A stretch of DNA of 38,978 nt from an uncultured Bacteroidales bacterium (GTDB lineage: Bacteria > Bacteroidota > Bacteroidia > Bacteroidales > F082): assembly GCA_905234765.1 (NCBI GenBank), contig CAJOIF010000023.1:1-38978 (forward strand), given 5' to 3'. How positions within the stretch are numbered: the first letter of the stretch is position 1; every line of letters starts with the position of its first letter. Made by a program: the position numbers and the translations under genes. Under the pieces are notes generated by a model. It saw only the letters and a list, made by a program, of their open reading frames with translations. It was not told the origin of the DNA and did no database searches. This document shows, in pieces, positions 1 through 7,244 of the stretch.

Positions 1-72
1 TTGAGCAATTAAAGAAGGAAAGTTGAAAACGGAAGGACGAAACAAAAACACCGTCTATCTTTTGGGAGATGC

Positions 73-189
73 TGAAAGGGCGGATAAAAGGGCAGATAAA
101 TGGCAAAATCAACCCGCTTTTTGAGCATATTATCGTCCTAATCATTTAACAATCAGTTTGGTTGAAAGGGCGGAACTAGGGGCAGAACT
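73..189. repeat. Imperfect direct repeat, 27 bp, 90 bp apart
   Basis: Two similar copies lie at 73-99 and 163-189; both begin TGAAAGGGCGGA and continue with a related GGGCAGA segment. A shorter echo (TTGAGCA) also recurs at 1 and 121, so this may be a decayed 90-120 bp duplication. No gene is visible in 1-245; this stretch contains only this repeat. Function unknown. Confidence 0.5.
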
Positions 190-255
190 TTGTGAGTAAG
201 AAGAGTGTATATTGGCAACATCACCATCAAAAAAAACGGCAAAAACACAAAAAGA

Positions 256-289
256 AAAAACCTAACTGACTGATAATCAATTAGGTTTT
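256..289 (-). terminator. Intrinsic terminator after the tRNA-Leu pair
   Basis: Read on the minus strand, an inverted repeat with AAAACCTAA and TTAGGTTTT arms is followed by a T-rich run (TTTTTTCTTTTTGTG). It lies about 12 bases past the 3' end of the tRNA-Leu(CAG) gene, as expected for the end of a tRNA transcript. Confidence 0.7.
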
Positions 290-301
290 CTGTTTTTAGG
301 G

Positions 302-383
302 TGCCCCGAACAGGAGTCGAACCTGCACACCTCTCGATATACGCACCTGAAACGTACGCGTCTACCAATTCCGCCATCGGGGC
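302..383 (-). tRNA. tRNA-Leu (anticodon CAG)
   Basis: The minus strand folds as a class II tRNA. The 7-bp acceptor pairs GCCCCGA with TCGGGGC and has an A discriminator. The D arm contains AATTGGTAGA, typical of leucine tRNAs. The anticodon stem TACGT/GCGTA encloses the loop TTCAGGT, giving anticodon CAG (reads CUG). A longer variable arm and a T arm with GGTTCGACTCC follow. The 3' CCA is not encoded. It is the second gene of a two-tRNA transcript. Confidence 0.93.
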
Positions 384-393
384 TTGGTGCTGG

Positions 394-477
394 TGCCCAG
401 GACAAGAGTCGAACTTGCATGCCGTAATCGGCACTACCCCCTCAAAGTAGCGTGTCTACCAATTTCACCACCTGGGC
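394..477 (-). tRNA. tRNA-Leu (anticodon GAG)
   Basis: The minus strand folds as a class II tRNA: acceptor GCCCAGG/CCTGGGC, a leucine-type D arm (AATTGGTAGA), and anticodon stem CTACT/GGTAG around the loop TTGAGGG, giving anticodon GAG (reads CUC/CUU). The variable arm forms a clear stem (TGCCG...CGGCA). A T arm with AGTTCGACTCT follows. CCA is not encoded. Only 10 bases separate it from the next tRNA-Leu, so the two are presumably co-transcribed. Confidence 0.93.
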
Positions 478-487
478 TTAGCGGCTG

Positions 488-516
488 CAAAAATACAACT
501 TTTTTCATTATCCAAA
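488..516 (-). promoter_or_regulatory. Bacteroidota-type promoter for the tRNA-Leu pair
   Basis: On the minus strand TTTG (513-516) is followed after 17 bases by TATTTTTG (488-495), matching the -7 consensus TAnnTTTG. The spacer is slightly shorter than the usual 19-21. Transcription would begin just upstream of the tRNA at 477. It lies back to back with the promoter proposed for the DUF4301 gene. Confidence 0.5.
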
Positions 517-543
517 CCATTTCTAGAAAAATTTTTCTTTTTC

Positions 544-575
544 TTTTCTTCGCATTGCTTAATTTCTTATTTTTG
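544..575 (+). promoter_or_regulatory. Candidate promoter of the DUF4301-TPR-TIR gene run
   Basis: TATTTTTG (568-575) fits the Bacteroidota -7 consensus. Twenty bases upstream is TTTT (544-547) in the place of the usual TTTG. A transcript would start about 10-15 bases before the ATG at 597. No clearer promoter was seen between here and 17692, so it may drive the whole run, though internal promoters cannot be excluded. Confidence 0.45.
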
Positions 576-596
576 AAGCCTTTAAAACCTATTCCT

Positions 597-2108
597 ATGC
601 TTACAGAAAAAGACCTTCAGCAGCTTTCAGAAAGAAACGTTACCGAAAACCAAGTAATACAGCAAGTTGCCCAGCTCAAGAGAGGCACACAATACGTACA
701 GCTCATGCGACCCGCCACCATCGACGATGGCATCCTGCGCCTCAATGAGGAACAAGTGAACATGATGACCGCGGTATTCGACGCCGACAAGGAGTTTTAC
801 CAGTTCACCAAGTTCGTCCCCGCTTCGGGTGCGGCATCGCGTATGTTCAAGGACCTTTTCGCCTTCGCCGAAAGCAGTGAAGAAACCAAGTTCACGGATA
901 TCTTCTTCGCCCACATCCATAGCTTTGCCTTCTTCGACGACCTCAACGAGGCGACAAAACGTCTGCACGGCCTCGACATCGACACCATGCTGCAACAAGG
1001 CCGCAAGGTAGACGTAGTGAAAGCTTTACTACTTGAGGACGGCCTGAACTATGGCAAGCTACCCAAGGCACTGCTGAAGTTCCATCATTACGACGGATTC
1101 AACCGCCTTGCCCTGGAAGAGCATCTGGTGGAGGCTGCCCGCTATGCCACCGACAACGAAGGTGTCGCAAAACTGCACTTCACCGTGTCCCCCGAACACG
1201 AGGAGCCGTTCAAGAAGACAGTAAACGCGCTGAAAGACGGTTACGAGAAGAAGTATGGCGTGCGCTACGACATCACCTACTCCTGCCAAAAGCCTTCCAC
1301 TGACACCGTAGCCATCGACGCTGACGGCGAACTATTCCGTGAGGCCAACGGCAAGATCCTGTTCCGGCCTGGCGGCCACGGCGCACTCATCGAGAACCTC
1401 AACGACCTCGGCGAGGAGATTGTTTTCATCAAGAACATCGACAACATCGTTCCAGAGACCAAGGCCGATACGACCATCGCATATAAGAAGGTGTTGGCGG
1501 GTCTCCTACTCCACTTGCAACAACGCGCCTTCGAATACCTAGAAATACTCGACCAAGGTGCCGTCAGCGGCGAAGAACTCGACGAGGTCATGGACTTCGC
1601 CAACAAGGACTTGATGATCGACATTCCCAACTTCGTCAAGGACTACAACGAAATCGAGAAGATAGACTACCTCTATAACAAACTCAACCGCCCCATGCGC
1701 ATCTGCGGCATGGTGAAGAACGAAGGCGAGCCCGGCGGCGGTCCATTCTGGGTGAAGAACGACGACGACGAAGTGTCGCTACAGATCATCGAATCTTCGC
1801 AAATCGACCACAAGAACACTCAGCAAGAAGCCGTCTTCCAAGGCTCGACGCACTTCAACCCCGTTGACCTGGTATGCGGCTGCTGGAACTATCAAGGCGA
1901 GGCCTTCAACCTGACGGACTACGTGGATGCCAACACGGGCTTCGTCTCCAACAAATCGAAAGACGGCCGAGAACTTCGTGCCCTTGAATTGCCCGGCCTA
2001 TGGAACGGTGCCATGGCCGACTGGATCACCATCTTCGTCGAGGTGCCCATCGAGACCTTCAACCCCGTGAAAACGGTAAACGACCTGCTAAAGCCCATGC
2101 ACAACTAG
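597..2108 (+). CDS. DUF4301 family protein
   Basis: The protein has 503 residues. I recognise it as the Bacteroidota family DUF4301 from overall resemblance, the segment KFVPASGAASRMFK near residue 80, and GGHGALIENLN near residue 260. Biochemical function is not established. The glycine-rich PASGAASR segment resembles nucleotide-binding loops of nucleotidyltransferase-like folds, but that is only a suggestion. No signal peptide or membrane segment is visible, so it should be cytosolic. The reading frame is open back to 384, but that part runs through a tRNA gene; the ATG at 597, just after a promoter-like element, is the sensible start. It is followed after 32 bases by a small gene on the same strand. 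Coding sequence is GC-rich with no sign of damage. Confidence 0.8.
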   Translation: MLTEKDLQQLSERNVTENQVIQQVAQLKRGTQYVQLMRPATIDDGILRLNEEQVNMMTAVFDADKEFYQFTKFVPASGAASRMFKDLFAFAESSEETKFTDIFFAHIHSFAFFDDLNEATKRLHGLDIDTMLQQGRKVDVVKALLLEDGLNYGKLPKALLKFHHYDGFNRLALEEHLVEAARYATDNEGVAKLHFTVSPEHEEPFKKTVNALKDGYEKKYGVRYDITYSCQKPSTDTVAIDADGELFREANGKILFRPGGHGALIENLNDLGEEIVFIKNIDNIVPETKADTTIAYKKVLAGLLLHLQQRAFEYLEILDQGAVSGEELDEVMDFANKDLMIDIPNFVKDYNEIEKIDYLYNKLNRPMRICGMVKNEGEPGGGPFWVKNDDDEVSLQIIESSQIDHKNTQQEAVFQGSTHFNPVDLVCGCWNYQGEAFNLTDYVDANTGFVSNKSKDGRELRALELPGLWNGAMADWITIFVEVPIETFNPVKTVNDLLKPMHN

Positions 2109-2140
2109 AATAACAATAAAACAATAAAAACAATAATACT

Positions 2141-2461
2141 ATGACACTCACCAAAGAAGAATTCAAGACCTTATTGATGCTCTACGCCGCCAACATCGAC
2201 GGCAACATCCAATCGGAAGAGGTGAAGATCATGCTCGAGAAGAGCGGATTCGCCACCGTGGAAAAGATGGAAAAGCTGTTTGCCAAAATGAACGACACAG
2301 AAGTCCTCGACTGCATCTGTGAGAACAAGCCCTTTTATGCCGACACCGAAGTCAACCGCCTCGACCTCATCCACGATCTCTGTGAAATCATCGAAGCCGA
2401 TGAGAAATGCACCGTGATGGAAGAGCAGATGGTGAAAGAGATGCGGAGACTGTTAGAATAA
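2141..2461 (+). CDS. Small helical protein, TerB-like (weak assignment)
   Basis: The protein has 106 residues and is predicted to be all-helical and acidic, with no signal peptide or membrane segment. A segment with paired acidic residues (AANIDGNIQSEEVKIM, about residues 16-31) and a second one (EIIEADEKCTVMEEQM) recall the two metal-binding-like repeats of TerB-type proteins, also seen in EF-hand-like folds. I cannot assign a function. It is 32 bases after the DUF4301 gene and 9 bases before a RyR-domain gene, so co-transcription is likely. A structural comparison with TerB would decide whether the resemblance is real. Confidence 0.6.
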   Translation: MTLTKEEFKTLLMLYAANIDGNIQSEEVKIMLEKSGFATVEKMEKLFAKMNDTEVLDCICENKPFYADTEVNRLDLIHDLCEIIEADEKCTVMEEQMVKEMRRLLE

Positions 2462-2470
2462 GGGAACATC

Positions 2471-2764
2471 ATGGATAACAAACCTTACTGTCCGCACCCC
2501 ATCGACACCTCCTTCGTCAAGTTGCCCGAAGAGTTAGAGCAGCTTGTGGAGAAGCTGGCGCGCAACGTCCACGAAAACTGGGCGCTCGGCCGCATCAAAA
2601 AAGGCTGGACTTACGGCCCCGTGCGTAATGACGAGCTGAAGCAACACCCTTGCCTCATCGACTACGACGACCTTCCGGAAAACGAGAAGGACTTCGACCG
2701 CCACACAGCCATGGAAACACTGAAAGCCATCCTAGTATTAGGCTGGACCATCGACAACAAATGA
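2471..2764 (+). CDS. Stand-alone RyR-domain protein
   Basis: The 97 residues are essentially a single RyR domain, the small repeat named after ryanodine receptors. Recognisable elements are HENWALGRIKKGWTYG (residues 34-49), a proline/leucine stretch HPCLIDYDDLPENEKDFD (59-76), and a final helix with TAMETLKAI (79-87). No signal peptide or membrane segment is seen. Bacterial RyR domains have been linked by comparative genomics to nucleotide-type ligand signalling, but no ligand is known for this one. The next gene, 20 bases downstream, encodes a membrane protein that ends in a second RyR-like domain. The two products may therefore bind the same ligand or each other. Confidence 0.88.
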   Translation: MDNKPYCPHPIDTSFVKLPEELEQLVEKLARNVHENWALGRIKKGWTYGPVRNDELKQHPCLIDYDDLPENEKDFDRHTAMETLKAILVLGWTIDNK

Positions 2765-2784
2765 ATCCTTAATTCCGACATGCC

Positions 2785-4977
2785 ATGTCCAACGAATTCC
2801 TCAACAAGGTAAAAACGAATCCGCTCTCTGCGTCCATCCAATGCCTTATCACGGCCTCATTCCTTTCCATTCTTTTCATCTCTTTCATCAAAGGACTGTC
2901 TCCTTGGTTGAGGTGGAGCTTCTTCGCCTTTGGATGCGTCATGACCATCATACAGCTTTTCAGGCTGAAGAGCCCTATGCTGATCATTGATAGGATCTTC
3001 GCCAACAAGCCGAAGAAACAGATTACATTGGCCCTTTTCGCCTTTATCATCACACTCGACATCGGCCTATGCCTTTTCCCTTACGACGACATCAGAATCG
3101 CCATTGCCGACGTCGTCAACCCCTTCAAGCTCACCCAAATCCACAAGGAAAAAACATTGGAAATCCAGCTTAAGGACGGTGGCACAAGCAATCTAGACCA
3201 ATACATGGCCGTCAATAAAGCATACGGAGAAAAAGAACGAAAGGATTACGCCAAGCACTGCCTCATATATTTTTTGGGGTTGATCGTATTCAACGGACTG
3301 CTCATCGCCACCATCAACCGTGTGATGACGACACGTGCGGAACGCTATAAAAAAGGAGAAAGCACCTACAGGCTGCGAGACCATTATATCATCGTCGGCT
3401 ACGGCAATTCATGTGTACCTATCATCAAGAATATCCTCGGACGCTCAAGCGCCAAGCCTTCTGACTATTTCCTCATCCTTTCAAACCAGAACACCGACAC
3501 CATCCGTCGCAGCATCCAAACCCAGATTCACGAACTTGAAGAGCGCGTCGTCATCTATTCGGGCGACATCAACGCAAAACCCCACTTGGAAAGACTTAAT
3601 GTAGGCGCGGCAAAAGAAGTGTTTGTTATCGGTGAAGGCAAGGACCCCGGCAGGGACTCTCTCAATCTGGAATGTGCCAAGACCATTAAGGACATCCGGT
3701 CAAAAGAAGCCAAGGAAGGTGTTGACGTTCTGCAGGTCAACGTGCAATTCGACAGACCCTCTTCCTATTCCACTATCAAGAAAGTGTCGTTGCCAGAGAC
3801 CTATTTCAAAGACGAGCACAGACAAGAGATGACCTATCTCCGTCCGTTCAACTTCTACGAGAACTGGGGCAGATTGCTTTGGGGCACCTATCAAATCGAC
3901 GACTACAAGACTTTGGACCGCGGCCAGCTGGTTGAGGTAAACTCCAACGGCGAGTCCGTTATGGCCGACAAGCACGTGCACCTTATCATCGCAGGCTTCA
4001 GCGACATGGGTGTGGCCTTACTATTAGAGGCGCTTCGTATCGCCCATTACCCCAACTTCGACGAAAAATCAGGAAAGAACAAAACCGTCATCACTGTCAT
4101 CGACCCAAAGATGGACGACATGCTGCCTCGGTTCAAGTCGCAATATCCCTATCTGAACCAAATCTCCGACATTGAGATAGAATACAAGAACGGGCACATC
4201 GAAGACGAAGCCAACCGCGAGTTGCTGCAAAGCCTATCACTCCGCGACGACGTGCTTCTCACCATCGCCATCTGTTTCTACGACCCCGACTACAGCCTCT
4301 CGGCCGCCCTGTGTCTCCCCGACGATTTGTTCTACACTATGAGAGACGGACAAGTCATCCCCAACACCAACACCCAAATCCTAGTCAGACAGGAAATCAG
4401 AACTGGGCTTGCCGACTTGTTGGACAACAAAAACGGGAAATACTCCAATGTGAAGATCTTCGGCACGCTTGAAAAGGGCATCGACGACGAATTATTGGAC
4501 GACAACATGGCCATATTCATCGGGGCGAAATATCACTTCAAATACGACCTGCCCGAAGCCAAGGATTTCTTCGAGGAAGCCGAGAAAGACCCAAGGAACA
4601 CACTCGCCGAAGCTGCGCGCCACTGGATCGGCATGAACGAAGACGGGCGTTTTGCCAACCGATATCAAGTTGAGATATACAAGACCTATACCACCTATCG
4701 TGGAATGCTCCAGAAGAACCCCGAAGTGCTGTACCAGATGGAGCACCTGCGCTGGTGCGCTGAAAGAAGCATCACGGGATACAGGGACGCCCACGAGCAA
4801 GGCATCAAATACGGCAAGGACGACTTCCAAATCCACAAGCTCATTGTCCCCTATCACATGCTCCCTGATAACGAGAAAGACAAAGACAAGGATGTGCTTG
4901 AAAACATGGACAAGGTCATAGACTTGTATCAAAAAACCAAAGGTTTCAAGATCAACCATGCTGTAACGAGCGTTTAA
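2785..4977 (+). CDS. Membrane protein with two TrkA-N-like domains and a C-terminal RyR-like domain
   Basis: The protein has 730 residues. Four hydrophobic segments lie near residues 16-38, 44-62, 78-98 and 158-178. A first dinucleotide-binding fold begins about residue 199 (HYIIVGYGNSC, a GxGxx loop). A second begins about residue 397 (HVHLIIAGFSDMG). This resembles channel or transporter regulators of the RCK/TrkA-N type, which bind NAD(H) or other nucleotides. The C-terminus (about 650-715) has a divergent RyR-like domain: MEHLRWCAERSITGY, then IHKLIVPYHMLPDNEKDKD. The first membrane part could form a small pore, but no K+ selectivity filter is visible, so calling it a channel would be a guess. 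It lies between the small RyR gene and the first TPR gene (10-base gap). Likely an inner-membrane ligand-responsive protein. Confidence 0.8.
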   Translation: MSNEFLNKVKTNPLSASIQCLITASFLSILFISFIKGLSPWLRWSFFAFGCVMTIIQLFRLKSPMLIIDRIFANKPKKQITLALFAFIITLDIGLCLFPYDDIRIAIADVVNPFKLTQIHKEKTLEIQLKDGGTSNLDQYMAVNKAYGEKERKDYAKHCLIYFLGLIVFNGLLIATINRVMTTRAERYKKGESTYRLRDHYIIVGYGNSCVPIIKNILGRSSAKPSDYFLILSNQNTDTIRRSIQTQIHELEERVVIYSGDINAKPHLERLNVGAAKEVFVIGEGKDPGRDSLNLECAKTIKDIRSKEAKEGVDVLQVNVQFDRPSSYSTIKKVSLPETYFKDEHRQEMTYLRPFNFYENWGRLLWGTYQIDDYKTLDRGQLVEVNSNGESVMADKHVHLIIAGFSDMGVALLLEALRIAHYPNFDEKSGKNKTVITVIDPKMDDMLPRFKSQYPYLNQISDIEIEYKNGHIEDEANRELLQSLSLRDDVLLTIAICFYDPDYSLSAALCLPDDLFYTMRDGQVIPNTNTQILVRQEIRTGLADLLDNKNGKYSNVKIFGTLEKGIDDELLDDNMAIFIGAKYHFKYDLPEAKDFFEEAEKDPRNTLAEAARHWIGMNEDGRFANRYQVEIYKTYTTYRGMLQKNPEVLYQMEHLRWCAERSITGYRDAHEQGIKYGKDDFQIHKLIVPYHMLPDNEKDKDKDVLENMDKVIDLYQKTKGFKINHAVTSV

Positions 4978-4987
4978 AGCTGACCTT

Positions 4988-7174
4988 ATGAAAAAGAGCA
5001 TTTTCATCCCTATCGCCATATTGATATCTTTGGCAGCATCAGCCCAAACGCAGCAGGGCTATGTGAAGACTAAAGGGCGACTGGCCAACGACGGCTCAGT
5101 CATTGCAGGCACGAGGATCCCCAATGTGACCATACAGGTGAAGGGGCGCACAGCCGTCGTCAGCCAAAGCAACGGCACCTTCTCCTTCCCTATCCCAGCC
5201 AAGGACTTTTTCCTAACCAACGTACAGAAACAAGGCTTTGTGCTCACCGACCCAGAGATACTCGCAAAGCAATACACATACTCGGCCAACGACTTGATTA
5301 TCGTCATGGAAGACATAGCACAGCAAGAAGCTGAAAGACGGGCCATTGAGCGCAAAATCAGCAGCAAACTTTATGCACAGCTGCAACAACGTGGCGAAGA
5401 GTTGGATGCACTTAAAGAGCAGAATAAGATAACGGAAGAAAAGTATCGCGAACTGCTCCAAAAACTCAACAAAGACCAAGATGACAACGAGAAAATCATT
5501 AAGGACATGGCCGAGCGCTACACCAAGATGGACTTCGACCAAATCGACGAGTTTAACAGGAAGGTCAGCGAATATATTTTGAATGGGGAACTTATGAAAG
5601 CCGACTCCATGCTCAACTCCAAGGGCAATCTCACAGAACGATCCGAACAACTAAAGCGAGAGCGTGCCGCCAATGCCATGGAAAGGGAGGAGTTGGACAG
5701 GCGCCAGGCCAATCTCCAGCAAAGCGAAGCCTATGCAGAAGCCAAGCTTGAGGATCTGGCCAACGACTGCTATAATAAGTTCGAAATCTTCAAGGTGAAG
5801 CATGAGAATGATTCGGCGGCATATTATTTAGAGCTTAGAGCTAGTCTTGACACGACCAATTTGGATTGGTTAAACGAAGCAGGTGGATTCATATACGAAT
5901 ACATTGGGGACTATTCGTTGGCTTTATCTCGTTACCAATCTTCACTATTACTATCAAAAACACAATTTGGTGAGGATAATGCAAAAACAGCTTTTGCTTA
6001 CAGTAAGATAGGGTTAATGTATCATTATTCAGGAAACTACCAAAGTGCTTTAGAGTATCAAGAGAGGTCATTGGCCATTCGGAAGCAACTATATGGTGAA
6101 TCCCATCAGGATGTTGCAGTCTCATACAATAATATCGGTTTGGCATACAATCGTTTAGGTAATTACCCTAAAGCATTAGAGTATTATTCAAAAGCACTTG
6201 ACATACAAAAGAAAGAATTAGGAATAGAGCACCCAGAAGTTGCGACGTCATATGTTAATATGGGAAACAACTATGCAGACATGTCTGATTTTTCAAAAGC
6301 ATTGGAATATTATGAGGCTGCCTTGAACATTCGAAAGAAGGTGTATGGAAATGAGCATTTAAAGGTTGCTTTAGTTTATCATAATATCGGTTCCGTATAT
6401 GAAGACATGGGGAAATACACGGATGCAATAAAGTACCATTTTAAAGCCTTGGAAATCAGAAAACAAATATTAAACGAAAACCACCCAGAAGTAGCGGCAT
6501 CCTATAATAGTATAGGCACTACATATGCCAGATTTGAAGATTATTCCAATTCAGTAGAATACCTTTCCATAGCCTTATCTATTCGAGAATCTGTGTTTGG
6601 AAAAGACAATATTATTGTTGCAGAATCCTATAATAATTTGGCTTATGTATATTCCTATCTAGAAATGCATGAAAAAGCAGTAGAATATTTTACTATTGCA
6701 TTGGAAATCAGAAAAAAAGTATTTGGCGAAAGCCATCCTGATGTAGCCACTTCGTATGACAACTTGGGGGCAGCTTACGTTAATATAGGTGAATACACAA
6801 AAGCGTTGGAATACCAAATGAAAAGTTTATCCATACGAGAAAGCACATTGGGCAACGATCATATAGATGTGGCATACTCATATAATAACATCGCTATCTT
6901 ATATTTTCACCAAGGAAAATACGAGGAAGCCTTAGGATACTTTTTACAAGCGCTTAACATCAAAGAAAATCTATTTGGCACAGACAACTTTGAAGTAGCT
7001 ACAACATATGTGAATATAGCCTCAACATATTTTTACCAAAATAACTACTTAAAAGCCGAAGAATACTCTACAAAAGCATTGGCTATATGTAAAAAAGAAT
7101 TAGGCGAAGACAATCCATATACCATAAAAGTTGCTGCACAACTTGAAAAGATTAATTCCAGAATTATAAGATAA
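4988..7174 (+). CDS. Exported TPR protein 1 (beta domain, coiled coil, ten 42-residue repeats)
   Basis: The protein has 728 residues. A type I signal peptide ends at ASAQ (about residue 20), with no lipobox, so it should be periplasmic or secreted. Residues 21-108 form a beta-rich domain like a carboxypeptidase regulatory domain (NVTIQVKGRTAVVSQSNGTFSFP). Residues 110-255 are charged coiled coil. From about residue 307 there are ten 42-residue kinesin-light-chain-like TPRs of the form GNYxKALEYYxKALxIRK...ExHPxVAxSYNNIG. It is paralogous to the genes at 10183, 12629 and 15767. The first ~800 bases are GC-balanced; the repeat half (from about 5800) is clearly AT-rich. It ends differently from its paralogs: a copy of the paralog tail sits just beyond its stop codon. 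Likely a protein-binding scaffold. Confidence 0.82.
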   Translation: MKKSIFIPIAILISLAASAQTQQGYVKTKGRLANDGSVIAGTRIPNVTIQVKGRTAVVSQSNGTFSFPIPAKDFFLTNVQKQGFVLTDPEILAKQYTYSANDLIIVMEDIAQQEAERRAIERKISSKLYAQLQQRGEELDALKEQNKITEEKYRELLQKLNKDQDDNEKIIKDMAERYTKMDFDQIDEFNRKVSEYILNGELMKADSMLNSKGNLTERSEQLKRERAANAMEREELDRRQANLQQSEAYAEAKLEDLANDCYNKFEIFKVKHENDSAAYYLELRASLDTTNLDWLNEAGGFIYEYIGDYSLALSRYQSSLLLSKTQFGEDNAKTAFAYSKIGLMYHYSGNYQSALEYQERSLAIRKQLYGESHQDVAVSYNNIGLAYNRLGNYPKALEYYSKALDIQKKELGIEHPEVATSYVNMGNNYADMSDFSKALEYYEAALNIRKKVYGNEHLKVALVYHNIGSVYEDMGKYTDAIKYHFKALEIRKQILNENHPEVAASYNSIGTTYARFEDYSNSVEYLSIALSIRESVFGKDNIIVAESYNNLAYVYSYLEMHEKAVEYFTIALEIRKKVFGESHPDVATSYDNLGAAYVNIGEYTKALEYQMKSLSIRESTLGNDHIDVAYSYNNIAILYFHQGKYEEALGYFLQALNIKENLFGTDNFEVATTYVNIASTYFYQNNYLKAEEYSTKALAICKKELGEDNPYTIKVAAQLEKINSRIIR

Positions 7175-7195
7175 ATCAAAATAAAGAAGTACCCT

Positions 7196-7243
7196 CAAGC
7201 CAAACTAAAAGAACAAGAAAACGAACAGAAAACCGAAGAATAA
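7196..7243 (+). pseudogene. Fossil C-terminal tail of a TPR paralog
   Basis: This noncoding stretch reads in one frame as QAKLKEQENEQKTEE plus a stop codon. It is nearly identical in bases to the true end of the TPR gene that stops at 12627; the match continues through the following start codon into the signal peptide of the next gene (7245 here, 12629 there). It shows that the gene ending at 7174 once had, or replaced a gene having, the same tail. No function is expected. Confidence 0.8.
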
Positions 7244-7244
7244 C

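Noticed and set aside
384..596. N-terminal extension of the DUF4301 protein (71 codons)
   Set aside because: It reads through the tRNA-Leu(GAG) gene and its promoter and has no resemblance to protein; the ATG at 597 is the start.
2785..4977. Potassium channel with RCK domains
   Set aside because: The TrkA-N-like folds are convincing, but no TVGYG-type selectivity filter is present in the membrane part, so a channel call is not supported.
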